Source of the DNA: Linanthus parryae
Lineage: Eukaryota > Streptophyta > Magnoliopsida > Ericales > Polemoniaceae
Direction of reading: 5' to 3'
Length of the DNA: 64,000 bases
Assembly: GCA_023055425.1 (NCBI GenBank)
Contig: JALGPY010000001.1
Span: forward strand, 141,075,368 to 141,139,367
The position numbers and the translations under genes are program-made. Every line of letters starts with the position of its first letter. The first letter of the stretch is position 1. This document shows, one piece after another, positions 22,654 through 34,828 of this stretch. The notes under the pieces were generated by a model. The model was not told the origin of the DNA and ran no database searches. It worked only from the letters and a program-made list of their open reading frames with translations.

Positions 22654-23585
22654 GTGGTATTAGAACCACAGGTCGTAGAGCATTACGTGGTTTATGAGTA
22701 ACGTTTTTGTTGTTTTTCACCTATAATTGTTGATTATTGCGTTAAAACGATAAATTAAGCATATTAGATGCATGTTTAATGTGATTTAAACAAACAAGAT
22801 CTAATTCTTGCATTGGATGTATGAATTAGTGAGTTTGAGAAATTTTAAGATCTTAGATCTAGGGTTCTTGGGCATCTAATTGGAAAAAAGAGTTTTTTCA
22901 ATTAGGAAACAACCAAACTTGGGCAACAAGTCACAGAGTTGTTTTTGAAAACAACTCCTAAAGGAGGTTCGGTCCCCCTAGGGGACTGCCCCTCCTTCCT
23001 TGCCGCCCAAGCTAGGCTCGATAAAGAGGCCAGGGCAGCCCTAGCGCACGGCCTAGCCGTGTGGGCTAGGGGCTGGCCGGCCCAAGGCCATTGGGCTGTC
23101 CTTTGGGGTTCGACCAAGCATTGGTGGGCCCTCTTGGACCGTTTTTGACTCTAGTAATTCTAAAATCAACTAAAATTGACTAAGCTCGTTACAAAAAATT
23201 GGTTTTAACTGTTTATGTGCAATTCGTATGGTGATTGGATATGGCCTTAGATGTGGTTTTGTTGTGAATGTTTAATTTTTGTGGTTTGTTTACCGCCTGC
23301 GAGCTGATCAATTTATGTAATAATTAATTAGGGTTATACGGCCTGTGAGCGGGTTTTGTTTTCTCAACTTGTGAGATTTATTTATTTAGTTTAGTTGCTA
23401 GCTAGTACCAAATATAATAGATATCCAAGATTGAAGAAAAGAAGCCCAAAGAATTAAAGGAGCCACAACATGGAGCATGAAGCATTCCACAAGGCTATGG
23501 AGGATGGACCAAGAGATGGAGGCACATGGCGATGCGTTTTCTACTCTACGGTTCATAGATATTCTCATTGGCTTGGGAATACATC
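22654..23585 (+). mobile_element. Copia-3 primer site and leader, truncated
   Basis: GTGGTATTAGAACCACAGG (from 22654) is the primer site. The following leader matches the reverse complement of Copia-1 32500-33386, including the GC-rich block (22960-23130) and the block GGAGCATGAAGCATTCCACA. Similarity ends near 23585, before any gag frame. Everything downstream is deleted and replaced by a Gypsy integrase fragment. Confidence 0.7.
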
Positions 23586-23758
23586 CAATGGTTGGAGTAG
23601 ACCTCCCATTCTCTTATGCTCAAACTTCACCTTCTAGCATGGTAAACACCTAGCCACGAATTCTTCCACTTCCTTTTTCATGTTGGGCCTCCAGAATTTT
23701 GTATTTGTAAATTTTATTGCCTCCAGGATGAACTGAATACGACATATTGTGCGCTTAT
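23586..23758 (-). pseudogene. Gypsy integrase zinc-finger fragment
   Basis: The minus-strand frame reads AHNMSYSVHPGG-like sequence (spanning the Copia-1 junction), then FWRPNMKKEVEEFVARCLPC and a GGLLQPL end. This is the HHCC zinc-binding and early catalytic part of Ty3-Gypsy integrase. The frame joins precisely to the piece at 34829-36231 when Copia-1 and one copy of the 5-bp duplication are removed, so both are one element. It is cut at about 23585 at the Copia-3 border. Confidence 0.75.
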
Positions 23759-23955
23759 TGTAGGGTTTTGATTCATGGATGCGCAACGGAAACACAAACA
23801 ATCATAAAACCATGCAAAACCCTCCAAGGATCACAAGTCAAGAGACATAACGATGGTAAAGGAAGAAATCAATAACACACCTTAGGGTTCTCCTTTGATG
23901 ACTTCAAACGCGAATTGTGTCACGTTCTCTATGGTTGATCCACGCCTAGAGTTGA

Positions 23956-23976
23956 TGTCACGCCCCAAAACGGGGG

Positions 23977-24011
<35 letters not shown>

Positions 24012-26500
24012 TGTTAAATAAAAGAAAATGCGAGTTTTTTTTTCATAGGCTAACATAATAGCAAACATAATTATACATTACTTGAGAATATATTACAAGG
24101 TGCTCAGAGCAGTACTACAAACGTCTCATTACCCAAAAGGCATACTTCCATGACTGGTCACATAAAGCTACTACACATTTACTTATGTACACTAAAACGC
24201 CTGGTAAATCATCATTCCGAGATCTAGCATTAAGACAATTCGGGAACCGAGCTACTTTCTCCAACCTGCTTAGGTCCTGAAAAAAAATTCAACAATAGGG
24301 TTAAGCCCGAGTAGGAACAAGACAATACTAAAGTCATGACCCATACATACACATATTTCATATATCCACATCGATCAATTTTCAATTCAATCTCACACAA
24401 AATAAACTTCAAAACACATAATCAGGTTTCGTCTTTCCTTTTATTTTATGTCCTGCAACTAAATCCAACTATTCAAAATATGCATTCATTCTATATGTAT
24501 ATCCATCACTTGGGGACAATCTACTCGCATACGGGCTTCCACCTGGGAGCGAGATAACCCACAATCGCATTATGGCTTTCACAAGGGAGCGATCTGGCCC
24601 ACACACCTCTACGGGTGCTAAGGACACTCGGCCGCAGTGTCGTTTAGGGTCTTTCACCCAAGGGATGTGCAATCCCTCCTTGCTGGTCCCCTTCGTCTAA
24701 GTCCATTATGAAAATTTAATTCCTCTAAATCCATTTTCAAAAATCGATAACATATTTCATTATACCATCATCATTCACTAGGTTGTGAAACACATAGCCT
24801 TATATCACACATTCACACCAAATTAATCATCAAGATGCATATCTCGTTGACGAGTTGCCACACGTGATTAACATAATACTTCTTACTTATGTGAATTCTC
24901 AATTCACTCTAGTCATGTTTAACCACCGAGTTTTGTTCCAACATCTTCAAGGGTTAGGCATTCCAACCTTATTGATTCTCTGCAAGAGAGTTCTAGGATA
25001 CTAGGGTAATCCTTAATTTGTTTCAAAGAATACGATTACCTCAAGACCTTGATATCCTTGTACAAGAAACACCACCAGTTTAAAATTCAGAGGTGTAAAT
25101 CTCATAACATACGGAAAAGAGGATAAGTGCACCAATTTAAATAAACACGTTAGTTCATTTCGGAAACCACATCTACTCGCAGCAGTGTATTTCTCAATTT
25201 ATTTAAATATGTTATAGGATTACTGTGATGATCAAAATTTTACACAAGGAAGATAATAGAGTCAAGTAGCTACTGTAAAATTTTCACACTCATCAGAAGA
25301 GTGGAAGAGTCACAAATAAATTCAAAACTGTGGCTAATTTCAGAATCTGGACTCTATTACAGCAGTGTGTTCCTAAATTTATTTGAACATGTTAGAGGTA
25401 TCCTGTGATGCTAAAAATTTTACAAAAGGAATATAAGAAAGTAAAGTAGCTACTGTAAAATTTTCATACTCATCAGAAGTGTTTAAGTGTCTCAAATCAA
25501 GTCATTACAGTGGCTAATTAGGTAGAGAATCCCAGTTGACCAACCTAGGGTTGTTGCATGTTTTATGCCCAAGATGAATAGCAGTGACTTTGAAAATTTT
25601 ATGTCTCCTATTTAACACCTTAGAGTACCTTCTGCTAAATTTTCACCAATTATAGCCAACCATAGCTTCACCTTTCATATTTTACAAAACAGCAATTCTG
25701 CTTGGACAGATTTCCAGAGAGCTCTCTCATTTGCCTCATTGTTAATGGGTTAAATCTCTTGACACATAAAGAATAAACCCTTGCTATTTTCACACAATCA
25801 ACAAGTATATTTGAAGATGCTACTGATTATTTTTACTAATTTTATCCATCATGCATATAATTTCTAGCAATTTCACAAGAACATACAAGAACAAGGGGGA
25901 CATGGCTAGAGTATTGGCAAGTTCCTACCTCTAGAGAGTGATCCATCCACTTTGATCACTCGGGTGAGTGTTCTATGCCTTATCCTTGATCTCAAAACCA
26001 GCAAAGCTTCTTCTCCAATGGCCTTCTCTTCATGCTCTCCCTTCCTCCAAGCCTTCTCACATTTCCCCTTTCTTTCTCTCTTCCTACTCTCTCTTTATTT
26101 CTCTTGTTTCTCTCATGGTGATGAATTTTTTTCCTAGGTGGGAGCAGCCATACCCCCTCTTATATCTCCCCCTTCTCCCCCCTCATGTGCCAAGAGACAC
26201 TCTCCTTCCCTTCCCTTGTGACAACACACACATCTATCCCCTATGTAGGCCTCCATGTGTCAAGCATGCACCATATCTAGACCTCCATGTGTTGGCTGTG
26301 TGAGATTAGGGGGATGTGATACTATACTCTTCACTCACCATTTATTCAAGTTATTACAAGTTTGCTTGGTTTTCATTATTTCTCTTCTTCTTCATTCTTT
26401 TAGATTTAATCACTTTAAATGGTGAAACATGCTAAAATAGTCATCACATATTCAACATTAAAATTGTAAACTATACTAAAAATAAAATTGGGTCATCACA
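23956..26500 (-). mobile_element. Solo Gypsy LTR (2.5 kb) inside Copia-1 LTR
   Basis: It is flanked by a perfect 5-bp duplication GTTGA (23951-23955, 26501-26505). On the minus strand it starts TGTGATGACCCAATTTTATT and ends GGGGCGTGACA, so it has TG..CA ends. Long LTRs starting TGTGATGACC are typical of plant chromovirus Gypsy elements (Tekay/Del type). There is no internal region, so it formed by recombination between the two LTRs of an inserted element. The ORFs inside it are chance frames. Confidence 0.8.
25181..25520. repeat. 180-bp tandem duplication inside the solo LTR
   Basis: A block beginning AGCAGTGT at 25181 is repeated from 25361. Shared words include AGTAGCTACTGTAAAATTTT and CATCAGAAG. 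The copies are moderately diverged and the end of the second is approximate. Confidence 0.75.
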
Positions 26501-27756
26501 GTTGATCCTAGAATCTCCCAAGTCCTTGGTGCTAGCCCGGAATAGGAAGAGGAAGAAGAATCACGCAAAACGAGACCCAAAAGGAGGGTCTCGGCCTCCT
26601 TTGTGGCCGACGGGATGGGCGGCGCCAAGAGGGGCGGTCGGCTCCTCTTGTTGCTTGCTCTCTCTCTCTCTCTCCTTTTGTTCTCTCCCACTCTTTGTTA
26701 CGTTCAATAATGAGAATAAGTTGGGGGAAGGAAGAAAGGAAGGTCCTTTATATAGTCCAACAACTCCTTGCCAACTACCTAAAGGACTTATTCTAGTCCT
26801 ACTAGAATTCAATTTAGTCCCTTCCTTTCAAATTAGTCCCTACTAAGTTTGCAAGGTTTTGCAAAGTGATCCTTCTAATTAATTAATCCAGTTAATTAAT
26901 TCCCAAATCTAGTTCAACTCTATATAGCGTGTGACCCCATAGGCTCTATCTAGTTGGTAGCAACTATTTGCTAATATGGAGCGGTCTCTAGCAAAACATC
27001 CATTCTAGCCAACTAATAGAATAGTCATCTTGACAACCTTTGTACAAGTATTTGTCTCATCCCTTTGTCTCTATATCCGGATTGGACATGAGACATACAA
27101 GTCACACTCGTATATCCAATCCATAGTTTCTCGATCCATGGGAATAGCCTTATTCGTGCAAATAACATCAAAATCTCATATTGATTTATTTGAGTCTGGC
27201 CAGACATTCTATAAGCACTATCCCTCGAGTGGCCTAGGATATTTGCTCCCGTTATGTGGGAGGGACAAATTCTATCTACGTCCACGACGATCTCTAAGCT
27301 TGCTTCTTATTGTATCCAGTACACGCCTTTATAGCTTCCCAGTTACGGTGTAGCGTTTAACGCTACCAAAATCACAATAATCCACAACTAGAATATCTAG
27401 TGACTTCAAGTCTAAGGATGACAATACCTTTGCACCGCGAGAAGCGCTTGTGACTTAACATAACGTGTATGTAGCCTTCTCGGAGATGGGTCAATCCAGT
27501 GCAACATTCCATAATGCACACCTATGTGTTGGATCATGATATCTCCATATCAATCCAACCCCATACTAGTATAGATGATTGTCCCATTAATCATTATATT
27601 GGACTAGGGATATTTAAGATAAACAACACAATTGTAAATCTAAGGACTTCATTATATTAAATATCCAATAAATAATAAATGAATTTCTAGCCACAATTAA
27701 TTCATATAAAACTAGATTGCCTCTAGGGCATCTATTCCAACAGTCTCCCACTTGCA

Positions 27757-29228
27757 CTAGAGCCAATCTGGCGCATCTCGTATGCCCATACTCCTAGTGT
27801 GCCCTTCATGCTTCCACTGCGTGAGCGGCTTTGTAAGCGGATCTGACAGATTCTCATATGTAGGAATCTTGCATATCCGAATGTCTCCTCTATAGATAAT
27901 ATCACGAATCAGATGAAACTTCCTGAGCACGTACTTGGACTTCTGGTGCGATCTTGGTTCCTTCGATTGCGCGATCGCCCCAGTGTTGTCGCAAAACAAC
28001 TCGACTGGATCCGCAATGCTAGGGACCACACCAAGTTCAGAAACAAACTTTAAGATCCAAACAGCTTCCTTTGCTGCGCCATTTGCAGCAATGTACTCAG
28101 CCTCTGTTGTAGAATCAGCCACCGTCTCTTGCTTGGAACTCTTCCAGCTCACCGCTGCTCCATTCAGGCAAAACACATATCCCGACTGTGATCTAAAGTC
28201 ATCTCTGTCGGTTTGGAAGCTTGCATCAGTGTAACCCCTTACACGCAACTCTTCCTCACCGCCAAATATCAAGAAAGCATCCTTAGTTCTTCTCAAGTAC
28301 TTTAGGATGTTCTTGACTGCAATCCAGTGACTCTCACCCGTATTGGATTGGTATCTGCTTGTCATACTCAAGGCATATGACACATCTTGTCTAGTACATA
28401 ACATGGCGTACATGATAGATCCTATGGCCGAGGCATAGGGAATTCTACTCATGTGTTCCTTCTCAATCTCATTGGAAGGACAACCACTCTTCAAAAGAGT
28501 GATTCCATGTGACATGGGCAAGAATCCCTTCTTGGAATCTTGCATGTTGAACCGTTTCAACACCTTGTCAATGTATGTACTTTGACTTAGGCCTATAAAC
28601 CTCTTAGATCTATCCCTATAGATCTTTATACCAAGTATATAGGCTGCTTCCCCTAAGTCCTTCATTGAGAAACACTTTCCTAGCCAATCTTTAACAGATT
28701 GTAGCATGGGAACGTTGTTTCCAATGAGTAGTATGTAATCTACATACAAGACCAGAAAAGCTATAGAGCTCCCACTAACCTTCTTGTAGACACAAGACTC
28801 ATCTTCGTCTCTGATGAAGCCAAACTCTTTGACCACTTCATCAAAACGTCGATTTCAACTCCTAGAAGCTTGCTTCAATCCATAAATGGATCGTTTCAAC
28901 TTACAGACTTTGTTGGCTTGCTTTGGATCCTCAAAACCCTCCGGCTGTATCATATACACGTCCTCGAGGAGATTCCCATAAAGGAATGCTGTTTTGACAT
29001 CCATATGCCAAATCTCATAGTCGTGGTATGCTGCAATTGCAAGTAGGATTCGCATGGATTTGGTCATAGCGACTGGTGAAAAGGTTTCATCATAGTCAAT
29101 ATCATGAATCTGTCTGAATCCTTTAGCCACCAATCGGCCCTTATAGGTAATCACATTACCATCCATGTCGATCTTCTTCTTGAAGACCCACTTGCACCCT
29201 ATGGGCCGCGCCCCATCGGGTGGTCCAC
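27757..29228 (-). pseudogene. Copia-1 reverse transcriptase and RNase H, disabled
   Basis: RT starts at about ARPIGCKWVFKKK, continues through VAKGFRQ, DVKTAFLYGN and SIYGLKQASRS, meets a stop (TGA at 28857-28855, where Trp is expected), then resumes in the same frame at FGFIRDEDESCVYKK. The catalytic box is YVDY instead of YVDD, so the second metal-binding aspartate is lost. RNase H follows with DSTTEAEYIAA, FCDNTGA and DPLTKPL and ends at 27757. Relative to the gag-integrase frame upstream, RT is one frame off (near 29205). Three separate lesions mean no active RT, although sequence is otherwise well kept. It would copy the element RNA into DNA in the virus-like particle if intact. Confidence 0.85.
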
Positions 29229-31706
29229 TAAAGTCCATACTTTGTTGGTATACATGGATTCCATCTCGGATCTCATGGCTTCTAGCCACTTCTGAGAGTC
29301 TGGGCCATTCATGGCCTCCTCATAGGTAGTAGGCTCATCATCTATGAGCATCGTGTCACCGGAATCGGTCACGAGAAGTCCATACCTCTCGGGTTCCTGG
29401 CGCACTCTACTAGATCTACGAAGCTCTTGTGTTACCTGAACAGGTTGCTCCACAACTGCTTGTGGTTCCTGTTCATGTTCCATAATCGGTTCAATGATTT
29501 GTGGTTCTTGAACCTCTTCAAGTTCTACATTCCTCCCACTTGCTTCTTTAGAGACAAACTCTCTTTCTAGAAACACGCCGGTTCGAGCAACAAACACTTT
29601 GTTCTCGGTTGGATTGTAGAAGTAATAGCCATTAGTTTCCTTAGGGTACCCTACAAATTTACACTTATCCGATTTAGGCCCTAGCTTGTCTGATTGTAAA
29701 CGTTTTACATAGACATCGCAGCCCCAAATCCTCATGAACGACAGTGTGGGACGCCTCCCACTCCACATCTCATATGGTGTCTTCATGACTGATTTAGATG
29801 GAACACAGTTAATGGTGAAAGCTGCACTTAATAGAGCGTAGCCCCAAAATGATAATGGAAGATCGGTTTGACACATCATAGATCGAACCATATCCAATAG
29901 GGTTCGATTCCTCCTCTCGGACACGCCATTCCATTGTGGCGTTCCGGGTGGAGTGAGTTGGGACACGATCCCGCACTCTCTAAGATAGTCGTCAAACTCT
30001 TGGCTCAAGTATTCTCCTCCACGATCCGATCGTAGAGCCTTGATACTTTTGCCAAGTTGCTTCTCTACTTCATTCTTGAATTCTTTGAACACTTCAAAGG
30101 ATTCGGATTTTGCCCTCATAAGGTACACAAATCCATATCTACTGTAATCAACAGTAAATGTAATGAAGTAGACATAACCACCCCTGGCAGGCGTGGCAAA
30201 TGGCCCACATACATCGGTATGTATGAGCGCCAATTGCTCACTAGTCCTCCCACATTTCTTATTGAAAGGGGACTTTGTCATTTTTCCCAATAAACAAGCC
30301 TCACATGTCTCATATGATTCAAAATCAAATGAGTCTAGTAATCCATCCTTATGGAGTCTAGATACACGTTCCTCATTTATGTGGCCTAAACGACAGTGCC
30401 ATAAATAAGCTGGATTTAAATCATTTATTTTAATCCGCTTGGTATTAATGTTGTAGATAGGATTGCTTAGATCAAGGACATAAAGTCCATTAAATAATTG
30501 CGCACTAAAATAGTGAATATTATTCAAATAAAAGGAACAACAATTGTTCTTTATTGAAATAATAAAACCATCCTTGTCCAAACAAGAAATAGAAATAATG
30601 TTTCTGCTCATAGCAGGCACAAAATAGCAATTATTTAATTCTAAAACTAATCCTGAAGGCAGAGATAGCTCGCACACGCCTATGGACAACGCAGCAACCT
30701 TTGCTCCATTCCCAACGCGCAGATCTATCTCTCCTTTAGCCAATCTTCTACTTCTCTTTAGATCCTGCATATTTCGACAAATATGAGATCCACATCCAGT
30801 ATCTAATACCCATGATGTAGAGACAGTTAAATTGACATCTACAACAAAAATACCTGGTGGTGGTGAAATCACTATTCCAAGCCTCTTGTCCTCCAGATAT
30901 TTTGGCCAGTTCCTCCTCCTGTTTCCAGGCTGACTGCAGTAGTGACACTCACCTTTAGTCACACATTTGGCAATGCCACCAACAGGCTTAAGGGCAGGTT
31001 CCTTGGACATGGCAACTGACTTGCCTTTGCCCTTGGAGGAAGAGGCAAACCTTTTGCCCTTTCCTTTCTGTACCATCATAATGGTCTTGCCCTTACCCTT
31101 GCTGATGCTCTGTTCAGCCGTCCTCAACATATTGAGTAAATCTGGCAGTGGTTTCACGATCTCGTTCATGTTATAGTTCATGATGAACTGTCCATAACTC
31201 TCGGGCAACGATTGCAACACGAGATCAGTTGCCAACTCTTGGCCGACCAGGAACCCTAGTCGGGCGAGATTCTCCAAGTACCCGATCATACGGAGTACAT
31301 GGGGTCCCACCGGGTTCCCTTCTGCCAGATGACACTTGAACAGTGCCTTAGAGACCTCATACCTTTCTACCCTTGCCTGCTCTTGGAAGAGCTGCTTCAG
31401 ATGCTCGATCATATCCACATCATTCATGTTTTCGTGTTGCTTCTGAAGCTCAGAAGTCATGGTGCATAGCATAAGGCAGGCCGCATCATTAGCGTCATCA
31501 ACACGCTTTTGATACGCCTTTAGGGCAGCATGTGTTTGGTTCTCTGGACCTTCTGGAACATGCTCCTCTATTGCGTACAGTTTCTTCTCTTGCTTGAGAA
31601 CAATTCTCAAGTTTCTGTACCAATCAAGAAAGTTGGTTCCAGAGAGCTTGTCCTTCTCAAGGACAGATCGTAGGGAATGTTGTGAACTCGATGAGTTGTT
31701 TGCCAT
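29199..31706 (-). CDS. Copia-1 gag-protease-integrase polyprotein
   Basis: An open frame runs from about 31769. I place the start at the ATG at 31706 because MANNSSSSQHSLRSVLEKD begins the typical Copia gag. Domains in order (residues counted from 31769): gag helices about 30-240; a zinc knuckle near 274 (CHYCSQPGNRRRNW) that has lost its His and last Cys; protease near 320 with DTGCGSH; pre-integrase LWHCRLGH near 456; integrase with HTDVCG (~519), RSDRGGEY (~582) and NGVSERRN (~618) supplying the D-D-E residues; then a linker ending at the frame loss at 29199. Gag forms particles, protease cuts the polyprotein, integrase inserts the DNA copy. RT follows at 29228 in another frame. Confidence 0.85.
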   Translation of the reverse strand: MANNSSSSQHSLRSVLEKDKLSGTNFLDWYRNLRIVLKQEKKLYAIEEHVPEGPENQTHAALKAYQKRVDDANDAACLMLCTMTSELQKQHENMNDVDMIEHLKQLFQEQARVERYEVSKALFKCHLAEGNPVGPHVLRMIGYLENLARLGFLVGQELATDLVLQSLPESYGQFIMNYNMNEIVKPLPDLLNMLRTAEQSISKGKGKTIMMVQKGKGKRFASSSKGKGKSVAMSKEPALKPVGGIAKCVTKGECHYCSQPGNRRRNWPKYLEDKRLGIVISPPPGIFVVDVNLTVSTSWVLDTGCGSHICRNMQDLKRSRRLAKGEIDLRVGNGAKVAALSIGVCELSLPSGLVLELNNCYFVPAMSRNIISISCLDKDGFIISIKNNCCSFYLNNIHYFSAQLFNGLYVLDLSNPIYNINTKRIKINDLNPAYLWHCRLGHINEERVSRLHKDGLLDSFDFESYETCEACLLGKMTKSPFNKKCGRTSEQLALIHTDVCGPFATPARGGYVYFITFTVDYSRYGFVYLMRAKSESFEVFKEFKNEVEKQLGKSIKALRSDRGGEYLSQEFDDYLRECGIVSQLTPPGTPQWNGVSERRNRTLLDMVRSMMCQTDLPLSFWGYALLSAAFTINCVPSKSVMKTPYEMWSGRRPTLSFMRIWGCDVYVKRLQSDKLGPKSDKCKFVGYPKETNGYYFYNPTENKVFVARTGVFLEREFVSKEASGRNVELEEVQEPQIIEPIMEHEQEPQAVVEQPVQVTQELRRSSRVRQEPERYGLLVTDSGDTMLIDDEPTTYEEAMNGPDSQKWLEAMRSEMESMYTNKVWTLVDHPMGRGP

Positions 31707-33364
31707 TTGGAATTCTACAAAAGGAAAATACACAAGTTTTAGTATTTGTGAATTTTTGACTATATTCAATAATGGCTAGTTTATCAAATATAGCTCCCAC
31801 TATTTTTCTACGGATTAATAACCCTCAAGATATTAATGCGGAAAATATCCTTATATTTTCTAGTGGGCGAAGATCCATCTTTCATCTCGTTATGAGCTTG
31901 CTTTGACAAGACACCCATAATTTGACTACTTTAGGTAGGAACTATTCCAATTGCATCCCATATGCAACTCTTGGTTCAATTGGGCAAATAACTCCTTATT
32001 TATCCATCCATATGGATAATCCCAATTGATTGCCTCTAGGTTTCTTAATCATATTAATAGCTTAGTTGTGTTCAACCTCTTATTTAAACAATTGCACATT
32101 GTTACGTGCCATCGCATTCCATCATTATGAACCAAGTCGCCATGCTTTGGCACACACGAACTTGATAAATATTGATGATAATGAGTGTTTAAATAACGAG
32201 AAGGCAAGAACACAATATTTGAATTTTGAGGGATTTTAAATTCAATTTTAATTGTTTTGTTGATCAATATCAACTAATCTATCTATTTGAGTTTGGGCAC
32301 AACTCCAAATAATAGATCCGGGTTGTCTAATTATCTTATTATCCTAATTGCATGCATCATCCATACACCAACCACACAATAATAAGACAATAAAATAAAC
32401 AACCACAAAACAGAACTAAACGTGATGTGGATATGGCCTTTTCTAGACTAAGATAATTCCAAGCCAATGGAATTATCTATGAACCCTAAAACAAACACAT
32501 CTCCATACGTCTTGATCTTTTGGTCCATCCTTCATAGTCATGTGGAATGCTCCATGCTTCATGCTCCATCTTTTGTGGCTTCTTTGGCTTTGGGCTTCTT
32601 TTCTTCAATCTTGGCTAACAATCTACATTATCTAGCACTAGCTAACTTCTATACTAAATAAAATAAATCTCACAAGTTGAGAGAAAAAAAATGGCACGCA
32701 GGCCATAAAACCTTAATTAATTATTACATTTAATTGTTCAGCTCGCAGGCCGTAAAACCAAACAACAAAATTAAACATCCACATCGAACCACATCCTAAG
32801 GCCATATCCAATCACCATGCGATTTGCACATAAACAGTTAAAATCCAATTTTAACGCGCTTGGTCAATTTTAATTGATTTTAGGATTTCTAGGGTTAAAA
32901 CGGTCCATGGGCCCAACAATCAAATTGCCCGGGCCCAATAAGGTGAACCACAAGGCCCTAGGGCCGGCCCGGCCCAAAACCCACAAGCCTAGGCCGCGGG
33001 TTAGGGCTGCCCGGCCCCTAGGGCGGCCAAGCTTGAGCGGCAAGCAAGAGGGGCAGTCCCCTAGGGGGCCGAATCTCTTTTGGGGAGTTGTTTCCAAAAC
33101 AACTCCCTTGCTTGGTGCCCAAGTTTGGTTGTTTCCTTGTTTTGGAAGAACTTCTTCTTCCCCAAGGATGCCCAAACCCTAGATCTAAGATCCTAAAATT
33201 TCTCAAACTTTCCAATTCATGCATCTAATGCAAAAATTAGATCGTTATGATTAATTATTGACAAATTGCATCCCATGCTTGATTTGTCTTGTTTTACGCG
33301 ATAAACAATCAAATTAAGGTGTAAAACAACTAAAACGCAACACATAAACCACGTTTATGCTCTA
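31707..33364 (-). other. Copia-1 5' untranslated leader
   Basis: A long region of about 1.65 kb lies between the primer site and gag with no coding potential. It holds a GC-rich block (32920-33070) that also appears in Copia-3 at 22960-23130. Open frames on both strands there are chance frames of the GC-rich block. Confidence 0.6.
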
Positions 33365-33386
33365 CGACCTGTGGCTCTGATACCAC
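33365..33386 (-). other. Copia-1 primer-binding site
   Basis: On the minus strand the bases following the 5' LTR are GTGGTATCAGAGCCACAGG, containing the canonical TGGTATCAGAGC complement of initiator tRNA-Met. Confidence 0.85.
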
Positions 33387-34828
33387 TGTAGGGTTTTGAT
33401 TCATGGATGCGCAACGGAAACACAAACAATCATAAAACCATGCGAAACCCTCCAAGGATCACAAGTCAAGAGACATAACGATGGTAAAGGAAGAAATCAA
33501 TAACACACCTTAGGGTTATCCTTTGATGACTTCAAACGCGAATTGTGTCACGTTCTCTATGGGTGATCCACGCCTAGAGTTGATCCTAGAATCTCCCAAG
33601 TCCTTGGTGCTAGCCCCGAATAGGAAGAGGAAGAAGAATCACGCAAAACGAGACCCAAAAGGAGGGTCTCGGCCTCCTTTGTGGCCGACGGGATGGGCGG
33701 CGGCAAGAGGGGCGGTCGGCTCCTCTTGTTGCTTGCTCTCTCTCTCTCTCTCTCTCTCCTTTTGTTCTCTCCCACTCTTTGTTATGTTCAATAATGAGCA
33801 TAAGTTGTGGGAAGGAAGGAAGGAAGGTCCTTTATATAGTCCAACAACTCCTTGCCAACTACCTAAAGGACTTATTTTAGTCCTACTAGAATTCAATTTA
33901 GTCCCTTCCTTGCAAATTAGTCCCTACTAAGTTTGCAAGGTTTTGCAAAGTGATCCTTCTAATTAATTAATCCAATTAGTTAATTCCCAAATCTAGTTCA
34001 ACTCTATATAGCGTGTGACCCCATAGGCTCTATCTAGTTGGTAGCAACTATTTGCTAATATGGAGCGGTCTCTAGCAAAACATCCATTCTAGCCAACTAA
34101 TAGAATAGTCATCTTGACAACCTTTGTACAAGTAATTGTCTCATCCCTTTGTCTCTATATCCGGATTGGACACGATACATACAAGTCACACTCGTATATT
34201 CAATCCATAGTTTCTCGATCCATGGGAATAGCCTTATTCGTGCAAATAACATCAATATCCCATATTGATTTATTTGAGTCTGGCCAGACATTCTATTAGC
34301 ACTATCCCTTGATTGGCCTAGGATATTTTCTCCCGTTATGTGGGAGGGACAAATTTTATCTATGTCCACTACGATCTCTAAGCTTGCTTCTTATTGTATC
34401 TAGTACACGCCTTTATAACTACCCAGTTACGGTGTAGCGTTTAACGCTACCAAAATCACAATAATCCACAACTAGAATATCTAGTGACTTCAAGTCTAAG
34501 GATGACAATACCTTTGCACCGCGAGAAGCGCTTGTGACTTAACATAACGTGTATGTAGCCTTCTCGGAGATGGGTCAATCCAGTGCAACATTCCAAAATG
34601 CACACCTATGTGTTGGATCATGATATCTCCATATCAATCCAACCCCATACTAGTCTATAGATGATTGTCCCATTAATCATTATACTGGACTAGGAATATT
34701 TAAGATAAACAACACAATTGTAAATCTAAGGACTTCATTATATTAAATATCCAATAAATAATAAATGAATTTCTAGCCACTAATAATTCATAATAAACTA
34801 GATTGCCTCTAGGGAATTTATTCCAACA
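33387..34828 (-). repeat. Copia-1 5' LTR
   Basis: 1442 bp with TG..CA ends; the minus-strand sense starts TGTTGGAATAAATTCCCTAG. It includes a CT microsatellite (about 33739-33758) and the block CCTTTATATAGTCC (33828) that gives a TATA box in the sense direction. It lies next to the Gypsy fragment at 34829. Confidence 0.88.

Larger units (their letters stand above)
23759..27742 (-). repeat. Copia-1 3' LTR, split by an insertion
   Basis: The two parts are 23759-23955 and 26501-27742; joined, with one GTTGA removed, they equal the 5' LTR in layout. The minus-strand sense starts TGTTGGAATAGATGCCCTAG directly after the purine tract CTAGTGCAAGTGGGAGAC. A TATA box lies in the block CCTTTATATAGTCC (26751, plus strand). 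Confidence 0.85.
23759..34828 (-). mobile_element. Copia-1, full-length element with a nested solo LTR
   Basis: This is a complete Copia element on the minus strand: 5' LTR 33387-34828, primer site, leader, gag-pol 31706-27757, PPT and 3' LTR 23759-27742. The flanking duplication is CTTAT on the left and CTTCT on the right (one change). The LTRs, ignoring the insertion, are both about 1.43-1.44 kb and very similar. Host site: the integrase of a Gypsy element. A 2545-bp Gypsy-type solo LTR has since inserted into the 3' LTR. Coding is almost complete but has disabling changes in RT. Confidence 0.88.

Noticed and set aside
22902..23148. Overlapping frames on both strands
   Set aside because: They fall in the GC-rich leader block of Copia-3, which also occurs non-coding in Copia-1 at 32920-33070.
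26476..26846. Several frames of 70-114 codons on both strands
   Set aside because: Entirely inside the Copia-1 LTR; the same frames appear in the other LTR at 33523-33930.
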